Shown: positions 11,991 to 22,942 of the stretch, one piece after another
How the letters are laid out: the number at the start of each line of letters is the position of its first letter
Numbering within the stretch: the first letter of the stretch is position 1
The notes under the pieces: generated by a model
Seen by the model: only the letters and a program-made list of their open reading frames with translations
The model's database searches: none
Told to the model about the DNA's origin: nothing
Source of the DNA: Nageia nagi
Taxonomy: Eukaryota > Pinophyta
Direction: 5' to 3'
NCBI GenBank assembly: GCA_050084985.1
Contig: JBITNC010000001.1
Location: 116,994,001-117,058,000 of the forward strand
Length of the DNA: 64,000 nt
Program-made: the position numbers and the translations under genes

Positions 11991-12647
11991 GTGGCCCATC
12001 AAATGAATATTTTCTCAGCCCTTGTTTGGGTATATTGACTTCTCATAACATGATAGAGGTCAACATCACGAGTATTTCAAATTAGAGAAAGTTCAATATT
12101 CTAGGAGAAATGAAGCTTGGATCAGCCAACCTTGGTAGCACACTTATCACCTTTACAAGAGATAAATATCTATTTATCCATCAAGAAATATCCCATGATC
12201 ACTGTGGTCCATGTCTTATTCTTATACGAATAGGTTCCCTTTTGTATTAATCTTATTCTTGTTTATTATTATTTCTCTTATCCTAATTTTGCATTGCTTT
12301 CTTCATCTTTGAGTTCACTTTCAAGTATCTTCATTGTGTTCATCATAGGATTTCTCACCCATGATGTACTAATCTTGCTAACAAAGACCACCTAGATGAG
12401 CATGTGTGTATGTTAGGGACAGTATGACAACTCATGGAGTTATTTCTTAATGGCTTCAAGTGTTGAGGCAACATCACTAACATTTCAATTTTGGTCTACA
12501 AAGCACATTATAAAGAGGTAAGTATCACATATGTATGTTCTAATTTTGTCATCTTTTTCTACAATTATTGTGTTTTACATGTAAATATTAAATTTATCAA
12601 GTGGGAAATGTAATGATGAAGTTGGAAAGGTCATCATACTCTTTTGG

Positions 12648-13060
12648 TTGGTGCACCATTCTATTCAAGATCTTCATATCTTTAATCTTATATGTTCATT
12701 AATTGTCATCTATTCCATCTTCATCCATTATCATCTCTTTTATCTTCATCAAGGTATCTTCAAGAATTATCATTTCATCAAAGATCATCAAGTTCTCATA
12801 CATACCCATCATGAACATCAAGGTTCATCAAGGATTACCCTTCTCTATCTAGCTTCATCAAAGTTCCTCATTAATTATCACAATGCTCATCATTGATCAT
12901 CTTTCTCATATTCATCAAAACTCATCATAGATCATCATGTTTATCAAAGATTATAATAAGTTACCAAGTTCAACAAAAGCTTCTCATGTTTTGCTAATGT
13001 ATGTCATGTTTATCAATTTTTATCATGGTTTGCAAAAGTTTATCAAGATTGACAACATTT
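12648..13060. repeat. TCATCAA-rich degenerate repeat
   Basis: About 400 bp made of irregular copies of words like TTCATCAAGG, ATCATCAAAG and TTTATCAA, without a strict period. No gene. It probably belongs to a decayed LTR but has no visible ends. Confidence 0.5.
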
Positions 13061-14878
13061 ATAAAAGACAATGTTATATCTCATAATCAACTCAAAAAAT
13101 GAGATAAAGAATGATAAAATAGGGATTAATGCAATCTCAAGAACCCTTAGTTTTAGTTTCAAGTCAATTGAAGCTAGAAACAAGGCCAACCTCAACCTTG
13201 TATAATAAGACGAGTTTGACCTTGATCCTATTTTTTAGTTGGAAAAAATCTCAAATCTTTTCTTTCAATCTTAGGATGTCAATTGCATGTTTAGTTTTTC
13301 AGTTGATCAATCTTTCAACTTGAAAAACGTGATTTTTCTCCTTTTTTAAGTTGCAAAAATTGTTAACAAAAATTACCAACATATATACCAAGAAAAAATC
13401 AATCTTAGAAGATAAAAAGCAAAAAGCAAAACTCCAAGGTGGCATCAAAAGAACCAAACACATCTCTAGAGAAAATTTAAGCCCATTTGGGGCCAAAAAT
13501 AGAATCAACTTCAAATGTGTGGACTACAATAAGGTTGACCTCAACCTTGTTTTCTTGTTATTTTTAGAAAAATATTATATCATTGGATAGATCCAAAAGA
13601 GAAGAGATAATCATCTTCAAATTAGGTTTCTGGAGTAATTTTGAACATTCATCACATTGACAATGTTGAGAAGTTCTACTTATGCAAAAAAAAATGGGCA
13701 TGGTTGCCCCTCGACAGGTTGCAAACATTTAATGTACACTCTTGCAAAACCTACAAAAAAAATGGGAAAATATTGAGATGTGTAACTTTGCATGTATTAC
13801 ATCGATAAAGTGAGTTACACTCTTGTGTAGTTTTTATACTAACTTAGAGTGGCAATGCAATAACCAACGGGGATTTGGAGGGGCAAAAAACCCCAAACAT
13901 GATGATTCAGGATGATAATCCTTAAAAAAAATGTACCCTTATTTTCAAAAATGATTGTCAAGTTTATACATCTAAATATTTGTAAGTTGGATCTTTAATA
14001 TTAATTGTATGCCCACGATTTTATTCCCATTATATTGTAAAATCATTGGATGGTTTCTCATATTGATGTGGGTTAGTTGCCATGATTGTATAAGGATTAT
14101 ATTTTATGTATGGAACAGAAGAGAAGGTTTATAAGTGAAAGCACTAGACATATATTTTATTGGATGGTTGTTTTGAAAATTAATACAATCAATGTTTTGC
14201 TAAGATTTTTATCGAAGATAAATTTGTCTCTTGTGAATACTTATTTTATCTTATTCACATTATTAGAAAAATGACAAATTTGATTGAATTTTGGTTAATT
14301 TACTCTATTTGGAAAAGCATAATTCATTTTTGAATGATAAATTCTTTCCCTCCATGTTAGAGAAAACTTTAAATGATAAATAGCTAGTTGCATCCATAAT
14401 AATTTTTTCTATAAAATGGAAAATGTTAACATTTACCATCAAAATCTTCATTGTTTGTGTGAATTTTAGTGACAACTTTTGCACTTAAAAGAGAATAATT
14501 TCAAAGCAAAACTATGCTTCATTCAAAAAGCTAAGCTTTGCAAGTCTTGTCTGAGTGAGTATTGTGTAAGCCAACCCAAAATAATCAATGAGGACATGGT
14601 CTTTCTTTCATTTTAATAGAATATCCTAATGAACATAATACTACAAAAAATGTTATAAATATCAAATAGTCTGTCATGACAATCCTAGTTTCATCCTTGC
14701 AATGAAACCATCCCAAAAGAACATTTTCAGATTGATCAGTTGAAGATCTCAAATTATACTTGAAGATCCTAATGCCAGCACGCTAGTTCGCAATAAATGA
14801 GGATATTCCAATATATATACGAGTTGAAACCATTTCCACCAAAATTACCTATACAAGCAGAATTTGATTTGCAAATTT
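13061..14878. other. Unassigned DNA downstream of RNase J
   Basis: AT-rich sequence without a recognisable gene or element. The only structure noted is AAGGTTGACCTCAACCTT at about 13531 (an 8 bp inverted repeat) with a weaker echo at about 13190. Confidence 0.4.
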
Positions 14879-14884
14879 TTTATT
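14879..14884 (-). terminator. Candidate polyadenylation signal of RNase J
   Basis: AATAAA on the minus strand about 325 bases after the RNase J stop codon. The stretch 14885-15208 would be the 3' UTR. Plant poly(A) signals are loose, so the exact end is uncertain. Confidence 0.45.
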
Positions 14885-15208
14885 ACTATTAGCCTATGTG
14901 AACTGATGCTCGTATTTTGGACAACACCAAGAACATAATATGAAAAAGGGTTGAGAACCCATTTGAGGATAGTAGCTGATACAACCCACTTAGGGAGGGG
15001 TCTTAACAATAAAATTTGATTTGTAGTGCAAGGCAAAGGCCACAGCTATCGTTATGCAGTAATATGATGGAGCATCTTTCAGTCAGATCAAAACATGCAG
15101 GGGCTCATTGTGTCTTATCATTAACACAAAGTTCAGGCATTTGTCACTATTGAACACAATGAGCATGGGAAATCTGGTAGCTGACCCGCCGAATGGTACC
15201 ATATGCTT

Positions 15209-15298
15209 TCATGCAGGCATCAACCCATTTGATAAAATTTTGTCCATATTACTGAAAAATGGCCATTCTTTTTTAGTCTTCTGACCTTGAAGAATGCT
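15209..15298 (-). CDS. RNJ: RNase J last coding exon with stop
   Basis: A 90 bp coding exon after acceptor AAATGTGCAG. It follows in phase 0 after NKYE with SILQGQKTKKEWPFFSNMDK and then ILSNGLMPA and a TGA at 15211-15209. The KxWPFFxxMDKILS tail matches the WPYFEDMNKILS type of end in other plant RNase J proteins. It is too short to be found by length alone and was found by following the frame from the upstream exon through the 277 bp intron. Confidence 0.92.
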   Translation of the reverse strand, partial: SILQGQKTKKEWPFFSNMDKILSNGLMPA

Positions 15299-15575
15299 CT
15301 GCACATTTCAAAGTCCGAGCATTTTAACTTACTCTTCCAATATGATGTAATTAGAATCGTAATAGAGAACAAATAAGTAAAATTCTCGCAATTAGTAGCG
15401 AGAAATGCTTGAAATTTGACCAGGGGAAAATAGATCAAGCATATTAATACAATAATGACTGATTATTTAACTTGAACTAAACAAGAACATAAATCATTTC
15501 ATGAACAAAAGATTTGGACAAGCACCATGTAAGTACATTGGATTTAGGGAGATATTACAATGCTTGATGACTAAC

Positions 15576-15967
15576 CTCATATTTGTTCACCAGTGATAGC
15601 CAGAGACTTTTGCACTGGTCTGGGCTACGCTCAATTTCATGTTCCAACAAAATCTTTGAAATCTCTTCCCAAAGTACCTTGGCTTTCTCCGTTTTAAATC
15701 GACTATCCATATTACCCCGTATTTCAATAAGTTTTAAAGTCTCATGTGGCTTCCATTTGCGCCGCTTTTTAGTCACTGACATTGCTGCATTCGTTGTCTC
15801 AGTACAGATATCAGACTCTTCGTCACGACATGAACTGTCTCCAATTTTTGATGCATTAGATAATGATGCAGAATGGAGTAGGACTGACAAAGGATAGTTT
15901 TCAATTCTGCATTGATCTTCATTTTTTTTTTCTGCCATGGGCATTGCAATCGATGTTTTCAGTGCAC
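15576..15967 (-). CDS. RNJ: RNase J exon with GT-1/trihelix (Myb/SANT-like) domain
   Basis: A 392 bp exon between acceptor TTGTGCAG and donor GTTAGT. Its first two bases complete the glycine codon begun at 22509. The first 70 or so residues are a low-complexity, Ser- and Glu-rich linker. Then comes a basic KKRRK and a trihelix fold: WKPHETLKLIEIRG, LWEEISKILLEHEI, RSPDQCKSLWLSLVNKYE. The three tryptophans that pack the helices are all present. This domain, fused to RNase J, is known only from the green lineage and is thought to add nucleic-acid binding. Alone the exon could be mistaken for a small trihelix transcription factor; the phase match to the upstream exon shows it is part of RNase J. 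Confidence 0.94.
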
Positions 15968-16646
15968 CTGCACAATAATGATTCAGATATGAAACTCAAA
16001 GAAAGTACAACACAAAGAACATAAAGATTAGGATGCAGATATAAACAGTCATCAAGCTATTAGCAAGTTAACATAGAAATTAGAATTGAGATATAAAGTA
16101 TAAACTTTAATAACCTCATCCAGTTATTTGCACATGTTGAAACAAAGATAATCTTTGCAACACTCCGTGTGTTTTTTGGGCATCCCTGGCAAATCGTGTC
16201 TACAAGATGAACAGGGAAAACTCAAAGAAGAAATGAGCAAAGTTGCAAAAATATTTCAAGTGCATCTTCAGCTACAAAGTCGCGGATATTTAACTCACAC
16301 GAATAATTAAAGAAATAAACTCCTCAAAATGTATATAAATGACTCCCGTAAATTCACCACTTTACTTTTGGACATTCTAGTGATGAGACTTCCATATTTT
16401 TAATAAATCATCTCTATAACATGAACGGGAGAAACCAGAAGAAATGAGTTGAAGTGTTTGAATGGAGGCTTCTCAACATCAGTAAAACGTTTATGAGGAG
16501 AAGTTTAAATGGCATGAGGCTTCTCAACATTGGTAGAACAACCTTAAGCAACTTGTGAGGCCTCGAAGGCCATTTTTATTAGCCTAACTGTCATACTTAT
16601 TGGTTAAGAAGTGAAAATGTCATAAAAAAACTGTGTTAACTTGGGA

Positions 16647-17563
16647 TGTTTTAAGATATAGCAATAGAGAAATACAGTGATAAAGGATAATTAAAAGAGT
16701 AATTGCTCTATTATTTATAAAATTATTTGACTGAAATATCCCAAATTAGAAAAATACAGAATTATTGCAAAATTCCTCAGAGTTACAAATTTAATAAACA
16801 AATTGCAGATCTTCCCGGAAAGATTATTGCAGTATAGAATTAAAGATTTAATAAACAAATTGCAGATCTGACCGGAAAGATTATTACAGTCTGGATTTAC
16901 AGATTTATTGTCAAGGAATCACACAAAATGATGCAAAATCCAAAATGGTGGCCCAAAGGGTTGGACGTCTGGCTTAGAAGACCATATCTATGATGAACAA
17001 AGCTCAAACACACCACAAACACCTCAGACTGCTGGATATCACACTGCTAGGGCCTCAAACCCCTGGACCTAAACTCTGAAATGCCCCACAACACTCCCAC
17101 AAGCCAGATGAACTGCTGTAGAACCTCGAACTGCTGGATCTGAACCTCAAAATGCAACCGAAACAAAAAGATTTAAGTGTTTTCGTCCTCAAGCCTTGGA
17201 TCTAAGAGGGTTTTCGTCCTCTAGACCACTCCCTTGCAGGTTTTCGTACACAAAAAACTAGAAACTGACCTTTCAGCCAACTCTCAGGAAAATATTGTTG
17301 ATGATAGACAAAGATGTCCCAAACTGATGTGTTCCTCCTTTATAGTTGGATGCTCTCTCTTGGAATCATGGACACCCCTCTCTTGGAGTCATAACTGGTC
17401 CTTGGGCTTACAATCATCAAGTCCAGAGATTCCCAAATTACATCATTATTATTGATGATGCAATAAAACACTCCTATCTATCCCAAGGGGGATGTCCCAT
17501 GTGGACCAAGTCAAACATTATAACATTACACATAAATGGAACGCACCACTTGGGGACACTACA
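16647..17563 (-). repeat. 3' LTR of gypsy element 4
   Basis: On the plus strand from TGTTTTAAGATATAG to GGGGACACTACA, so TG..CA, 917 bp. A TTGTCC-type PPT region with GCTTGGGGACAAGC (minus strand) lies just to the right near 17770. Homology in opposite orientation to 51175-51910 (shared: GATCCAGCAGTT, TGGTCTTCTA, TTTGTAAATCCA on the minus strand). Near 16790-16910 a roughly 60 bp unit with AAACAAATTGCAGATCT occurs about twice. The left end is less certain than the right. Confidence 0.65.
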
Positions 17564-17904
17564 ATGCATTTTTGAAGCCTCATAATGCCTCTGTGGACCC
17601 ACCACAAATTAAGATGTCTAAATGCTATTTTAAAAGACTCCTAAAGCTACCAGAATACACCTAAGAAATTACAAAAGGAGGACGCCCCTCTCCTCACCAA
17701 CCAGTTTCAAATTTAGAATACATCAAAAAATAGGAATGTCAAAAGGGGAGCCCTTCCCAAAATTGCTTGTCCCCAAGCAATACCAAACAACAACCATAAC
17801 TTCAATGTCTTGCTCTTTTCCCCATTCATTATTCCATGAAGATTATGTACAAAACCTCTTGGTTTCCTAGAAGCTGAAAAGTATTTTGAGTCCACAAACT
17901 CTGG

Positions 17905-19250
17905 CTACACTCTGAAATGTTGGGATATTGCTTTCCAAGCATTCTTTGAGGCAATAGCAACATCAACAATCATACATGTTGCAAGTAATCCCTGAAACCA
18001 TCCATCAAATGGCTGAGGTTGCTTCAGTTCACAATTGTCCAATTCTGATTTTTCAAAGTACATCATCCCAACAGCAAAGCAACCATTGCAGCTCTGAAAA
18101 ACTTGATCAGACTGGATATTTCTGATCACTTCCATCAACAAAGACACAGTTGTTTTGTTCCACACTGACAATATAGACTCAGAATGTACTATACAATTCA
18201 AATATAAGTGACCAAACAGATCTGAAATATAGATGACAGTCAAGCAACAGATCTGAAATAGATTTGTTGTTCCCTTGTGCATCCTATGAGATGTTCCCTT
18301 CAACATAGGATTGCCATCTTCCGTGTTTTGAAAATAAGCATATATGAAATCAACTAACTTGTGCATATTAGTCCCTTTCTCCATGGAAAACACAGATCTA
18401 AATATCATTAAAAAAACAGTCCTAATCAACATGAAAGACACCTCCACAATTATCATAAAGAGTGCAGTCTCAAACCTCACGAAAAACTCAGCCATAATAG
18501 GAAAAACTGCCCCAATCATCATGTCATATGTAGTCCCAAATGCCATTAGAAATGCAACTCTAAACAAGATCAACATTGCAGCCCCCAATATCATCAAAAA
18601 GGTCACCAAAAATGCAGTCTCAAACATCAGAAGGAATGCAGAAGTAAACACCATCAAAATTGCAGTCCAGAACATAATAAATACAGCAGCAGACATCATC
18701 AGAGATGTTGCCCAACATCATCTTCATTGCAGTCCCATATATCATCAAGGATGCTGCCCAAAATGTCACCAAAATTTCAGCCTTAAACATCAGCAGGAAT
18801 GCAGCCCTAATCTCCATAAAAATTGCAATTCTAAATGTAGTAAAAATCCTGTTTGTAGACGATACTGTCCACAATGTACCAATGCCATCAAACAGTCTCA
18901 AAAACCTTAGGTGACCAATCTTTAGCTTCTTGTTTCAATAGACATAACCATTCATCTCCAAAAGTATTGCATTCTGTCTTATCTTCCATCTCCAACAATA
19001 ACTTTCTCCCAACATCCTCATGAAAGTCAAGATCATGCCATATTAACAACCTGTTGTTAGAAAGCATGTAAAAATCAGAATTCGTTTCATAACTTTTTGT
19101 AATGTCTCCATGGCAGTTCCAAGTCTCAAAATGGCACAAATGATGCCCTAGAAGGTGAACATCCCTTTCTAAGGCTGAATACAACCAGATCTGATGCTCG
19201 AGACTCCTCCAAAGACCCTTTAGTACTGGACGTCCCTCCTGGAAACTCAA
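17905..19250 (-). other. Long open region of unknown function with hydrophobic octapeptide repeats
   Basis: Three overlapping minus-strand frames stay open from 19250 to 17905. They begin with LWRSLEHQIWLYSALERDVH, pass through the 24 bp repeat and end with FDGWFQGLLATCMIVDVAIA. The repeat gives Phe-, Met- and Ile-rich octapeptides such as AFLVTFLM that could span a membrane if translated. I do not recognise the protein. It sits where polymerase genes would be in a complete gypsy element. Openness may partly reflect the repeat's composition, since the plus strand is also open there for 188 codons. Confidence 0.4.
18389..18845. repeat. 24 bp minisatellite, about 19 units
   Basis: Units such as AATGCAGTCTCAAACATCAG plus AAGG repeat at 24 bp. 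Shorter variants of 21 and 12 bp are also multiples of three; only three units (19, 25, 23 bp) break this. Both strands are open through much of it: plus-strand octapeptides like NAVSNIRR, minus-strand octapeptides like AFLVTFLM. Confidence 0.8.
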
Positions 19251-19949
19251 AACAAGTGTTGGAAGCTCAAAAGGGTCTCCCTGCTAGGTCCTTGATCAAA
19301 GACAACTCCAAATCCCTGTGAATCTGATATTTCTGATTCATCAGATCTCTGCAATATCAATTTTGATTTGTCTTCAAAATCAACTTCCTCAATTTGGCTA
19401 AAGGGGTGATCATCATTTTGCATGTTGTGATCCCTATCCAACACATCCCTTACCAAATCTGAGATAGGTCTCTCCTTACAATCATTATTGTTATCACATA
19501 TTTTCTCCATTCTATTTGAGGTCAGTTGTTGAGGATATTGATCTTTCATTCCTCTCAAAGTGATGTCACATCCATCAAATTTGAACTTCAGCTCCAATGT
19601 TTGGTAGTTGGAGTAAATCTCACCCAAAGAATACAACCATTGTACTCCAAGCACCATGTGAGGAATTCTGCCCATCAAGAAGACAGAGAAATTATTTTAT
19701 TGCAGCATAATCTCCAAGGTAGATTTTTAACTGTCTCACCACTTTGTCACAAAGCGAGATCTGTCCATTAGCATTTGCCACCTTGAATCCAGTAAAATCT
19801 TCCGCTTGGAGTTTCTTCTTGGCCACAAAACCCTCATCAATGAAGTTGTGGGTTGCTCCACCATCAATTAGCACTATCACACTCTTTCCTACCGCTTTTC
19901 GTGGTACCTTGATCGTCAGGTACTTGGACGCACCAGATATTGTGGCCAA
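19247..19949 (-). pseudogene. Retropepsin of gypsy element 4 (one frameshift)
   Basis: The minus strand reads SVIVLIDGGATHNFIDEGF, GFKVANANGQISL, LKIYLGDYAAI, then after a frame change near 19690 MGRIPHMVLGVQWLYSLGEI. The order is that of gypsy aspartic proteases. The active-site triplet is DGG in place of D-S/T-G, shared with element 3. An acidic tail follows to 19247. It would cut the Gag polyprotein if active; the frameshift makes this copy dead. Confidence 0.8.
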
Positions 19950-20229
19950 GGTGCCACCACTTGCTTCCTTAGTGCCCTGAGATGGACATCCTAGATCTGG
20001 TTGAACTGGATTTGGTCACCTTAGATTTTTTTGCTAGATCTGGCTATTCTAAATCCTCCAGATCTAGCTCTAGATCTGACTCCTCTCCATCTGAAATTAC
20101 CTCAACATAGTGGATCTAGCCTTTTCCAAGGCAACGTGACCAGATTCCCATGAATTTTTTCAAGTGAAGCAAAATTTCTTCCTCATCAAGTCATTTCGTG
20201 TAGCCTCATCCATCTTCTTGACCGACGAT

Positions 20230-20757
20230 GGTAGTTGACTCTCCCAAGGTGGGACGAACTCAACTCCAAGTAGGATGCACTCCTCTGCAAAGGTCCAGAC
20301 CGTCCAGATATAGGTGGAATGGCAGATCTAGGTCTGAGCATGGAAGGCTCCAAGGTCAACACCCTCTTGATGGCATCCTACTATATGGTAGGAGCGAAAG
20401 CCTTTACCATGCCCCTCAATGACTCAAGCAAACCCTCCATGAACAGGAGTGTTACTCCTTTCTCAGAGATATTAGGCACCATTACTGAGGTTTGTTGGAG
20501 CTCTGCAATGTAGATCTCAACCGTGCTCCTTTGCCTCACAGAAACCAGATCTCAGAAATACTAATCCTCATATATTTTGGTCAAATCGATCCAGTATCCT
20601 TTGGCTGAACTCGTCAAAGGTTTGGACAGAACTATGGCCTTGTGTAATCAAGCCGTGATGCCACCAGTCATACGTGACTCCCTCCAGATGTAGGGTTGCA
20701 AATTGAACTGCATCCTCCTCTAGGAGAATCAATGAGATTGCATGTGTCATTTGAATG
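20230..20757 (-). pseudogene. Gag of gypsy element 4, 5'-truncated
   Basis: The minus strand reads MTHAISLILLEEDAVQFATL, HLEGVTYDWWHHGLITQGH and TFDEFSQRILDRF: the gag core FAxLHLEGxxxxWWxxG. Further on comes TLLFMEGLLESLRGMVKAF. It ends abruptly at 20757 and the sequence to the right is unrelated. A stop and a frame shift lie near 20540. Confidence 0.75.
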
Positions 20758-22508
20758 TGGTAAGAAGTTACTATAAAAAAGCTTCTTTTAGATCTTGTTC
20801 AACTATGATTTCATTGGATTTCTTTCTCCATAATTATCACAAATTTGGATAAATTTAGAGATAATTCTGAAGATAATGATTTTGAAAATGATCCTAGAGT
20901 ATTGATTTTGAAATGATAACTATATAGATGATTATGAATGTGATTTTGCCCCAAGTGATGTTAGACTAGATTCTCAAACAACTTGGTTTAACTATAGAGG
21001 TTATCGATGCTCAAGACCAAAAGATACAGGCTCTAGGTCTATGATGCCAAAGTGATGGCTATTTTGGGCTCAAATGTTAGAACAATGGGCATTTTAGGAC
21101 TAGGTGCTAGAACATTGGGCATTGTGGTGGAGGATCCCATTTCAACCTATCTTTCAAGCTCTTGGCATTTTGATGCTTCTGATGATTCAGCTGCAATGAT
21201 AGGAAATGATATTGCACTGTTTCTTTCTTTTTCTAAATGATTTTTTATAATGATAGTTCCTAAACTTGCCCCTCTCTAAAATGAGCACTTGAAAGTGCTT
21301 TATAAAGGTTTGACAAATCTAATTTGAGTTCACCCAAATGGGCCCACTTAGAATATTGTGCATAAAAGATAATGCTAATTTAGAAATTTTCATTTAAGTA
21401 CATCTTCATTTACCCGAAGTGGGCTCAAATTGACATGTTGCATAAATAAAATAATCCACTCAAATAAAATCCAATTTCAAGTGCTATGGACATTTGATCA
21501 TTCTAAAATAAAAACACAAGAAAGTGAAGAACTTTTTCCACAATAATTGGATTCTGGACAAACCATATAAATGCTGAAAATAGCAGTTAGACAAATTTGA
21601 TACCCACCAGTATACTAAATTTAATTGATAAGCCTCCTTTTCCACTAATTATACTCTTTGAGATGGCTTAAATAGGGGAAAGAGTTTCAAATAGTACAAA
21701 CAATCAAACTTAATTGTTGAATTATGCATGTTGAAGATGACCTTACCTGTGACATAATACTCCATATTTGTTATCAGAGAGAGGCTTTTATCTGTCATCG
21801 TATAAAAAAATTGTGTTTCTTGGAATGGGACAAATATGGAAAATATCGTAGTAAAAATTATTTATTCAATAAGTTTTAATGAAATAGTCCATGGAAGGTT
21901 CTCAGAACCTAGAAATAGACCCTTGCAAGAGTCCAAATTGCTTAGAAACAGGGTTTCAAAAGTCAAAACATATTTGATGTTTTTTGCAAAGAACGGTCCA
22001 CAAAAATAGAACAAAACTTTGTCTTAAACATTAAATTAATTAGGAGAGATTGTTGTATATGGCACTGCTTGTATCTCTCTTGTAACTCATCAAGAAGGTC
22101 ACCAACTTGCTCTCAAATATGTCAAATCCTCTCAATGAATTGTTTGTTTCTAACCTTCAATAAACAAATTGAAGAATTCAATTTTTTTAAAAAAGGTTAA
22201 CATCATATCAGTTTTCTCGAGCCCAACTGCCAAGATTGTCGATGTTCATCATGAGGAGGGCAGTGAAATTTGTCTTATTTATCAATTTTTTATAATATGA
22301 GATGAAAAATTCATTTCCTAGGTACATTTACATGCAACGTAGAGTTCTGTACCCTCATTGTTGAGAAGGATGCAAGAGAAAGCATGCTTTTCCATCAAGA
22401 ACCAGAATAACTTCTTTCTAAAATTGACCAAGCATGCCATAATAGCCAAATGAATGAAGAGAACAAAATTTGATTTTAAAATGCAAATAATTGGATATTT
22501 CTGTGTAC
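20758..22508. other. RNase J intron, mostly unassigned; dispersed repeat at 21280-21440
   Basis: No gene. The stretch 21280-21440 (TGCTTTATAAAGG, GAGTTCACC, CACTTAGAATATTGTGCATA, GATAATGCTAA) reappears in opposite orientation at about 40560-40660, so it is a dispersed repeat of unknown class. Confidence 0.45.
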
Positions 22509-22942
22509 CTTTATTTTCATCCGTGCTCTGTGGACTTATACGGGATTCACCTGTCATATGCCTGAGTGAACTCTCCAGATTTATGTCTTGATCGGAGCTT
22601 CTAACAACGCTTCTGCCTTTTTTTATTCTTAACTCTAGATCTTTAGCAGTAACATCATCTACAGCCATTACAATTACTTCTGGTCGTCTACTACTATACT
22701 TCCTGACCACCTTTCTCATTACTGTAGAGATGGCGTATTCCACATGACTAATTGGACAATTTGGAGGGCAGCTTGTTAATGCTACATGTGCAGCTTTGTA
22801 TAGTGCCTCCAGAAGCTTACCTTTATCAACCCACAGGCAGCGAGTTGTGATGCGTATTTTTCCTTTCATTTGTGTCTGTGTTTCAGAGTTTCCATTTGTT
22901 GACGAATCCAAAGATGTTTTCTGGGGTCGTTTAACTTCCACA
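22509..22942 (-). CDS. RNJ: RNase J exon, C-terminal domain
   Basis: A 434 bp exon between acceptor TTTTTGCAG and donor GTACAC. It starts at the second codon position and ends with one base of a split codon. After a polar linker it encodes [58 protein letters not shown] and a charged tail ending STDENK. This is the RNase J C-terminal domain, known in bacteria to help dimerisation. Reading on past 22508 gives only intron translation, so the end is set by the splice site. No internal stop is present. Confidence 0.95.

Larger units (their letters stand above)
17564..20757 (-). mobile_element. Ty3/gypsy gag-protease element 4, internal region
   Basis: Read right to left: gag from 20757, protease 19949 to about 19500, then about 1.7 kb of partly open sequence with a 24 bp repeat, a PPT-like tract near 17690-17780 and the 3' LTR. 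The right side is cut off at about 20757 in mid-gag, so the 5' LTR is missing. No reverse transcriptase, RNase H or integrase motif was seen. PEFVDSKYFSAS at about 17895 matches PEFVDSYFSMTND after the protease of element 3, so the region between may be an insertion or an extra reading frame in this copy. Confidence 0.75.

Noticed and set aside
15555-15944. A free-standing small trihelix transcription factor
   Set aside because: The exon has a proper acceptor at 15968, matches the phase of the upstream RNase J exon, and the next exon carries the RNase J tail.
18344-18910. A 188-codon plus-strand gene
   Set aside because: It is the reverse reading of the 24 bp minisatellite, with no domain and no start context; the element reads on the minus strand.
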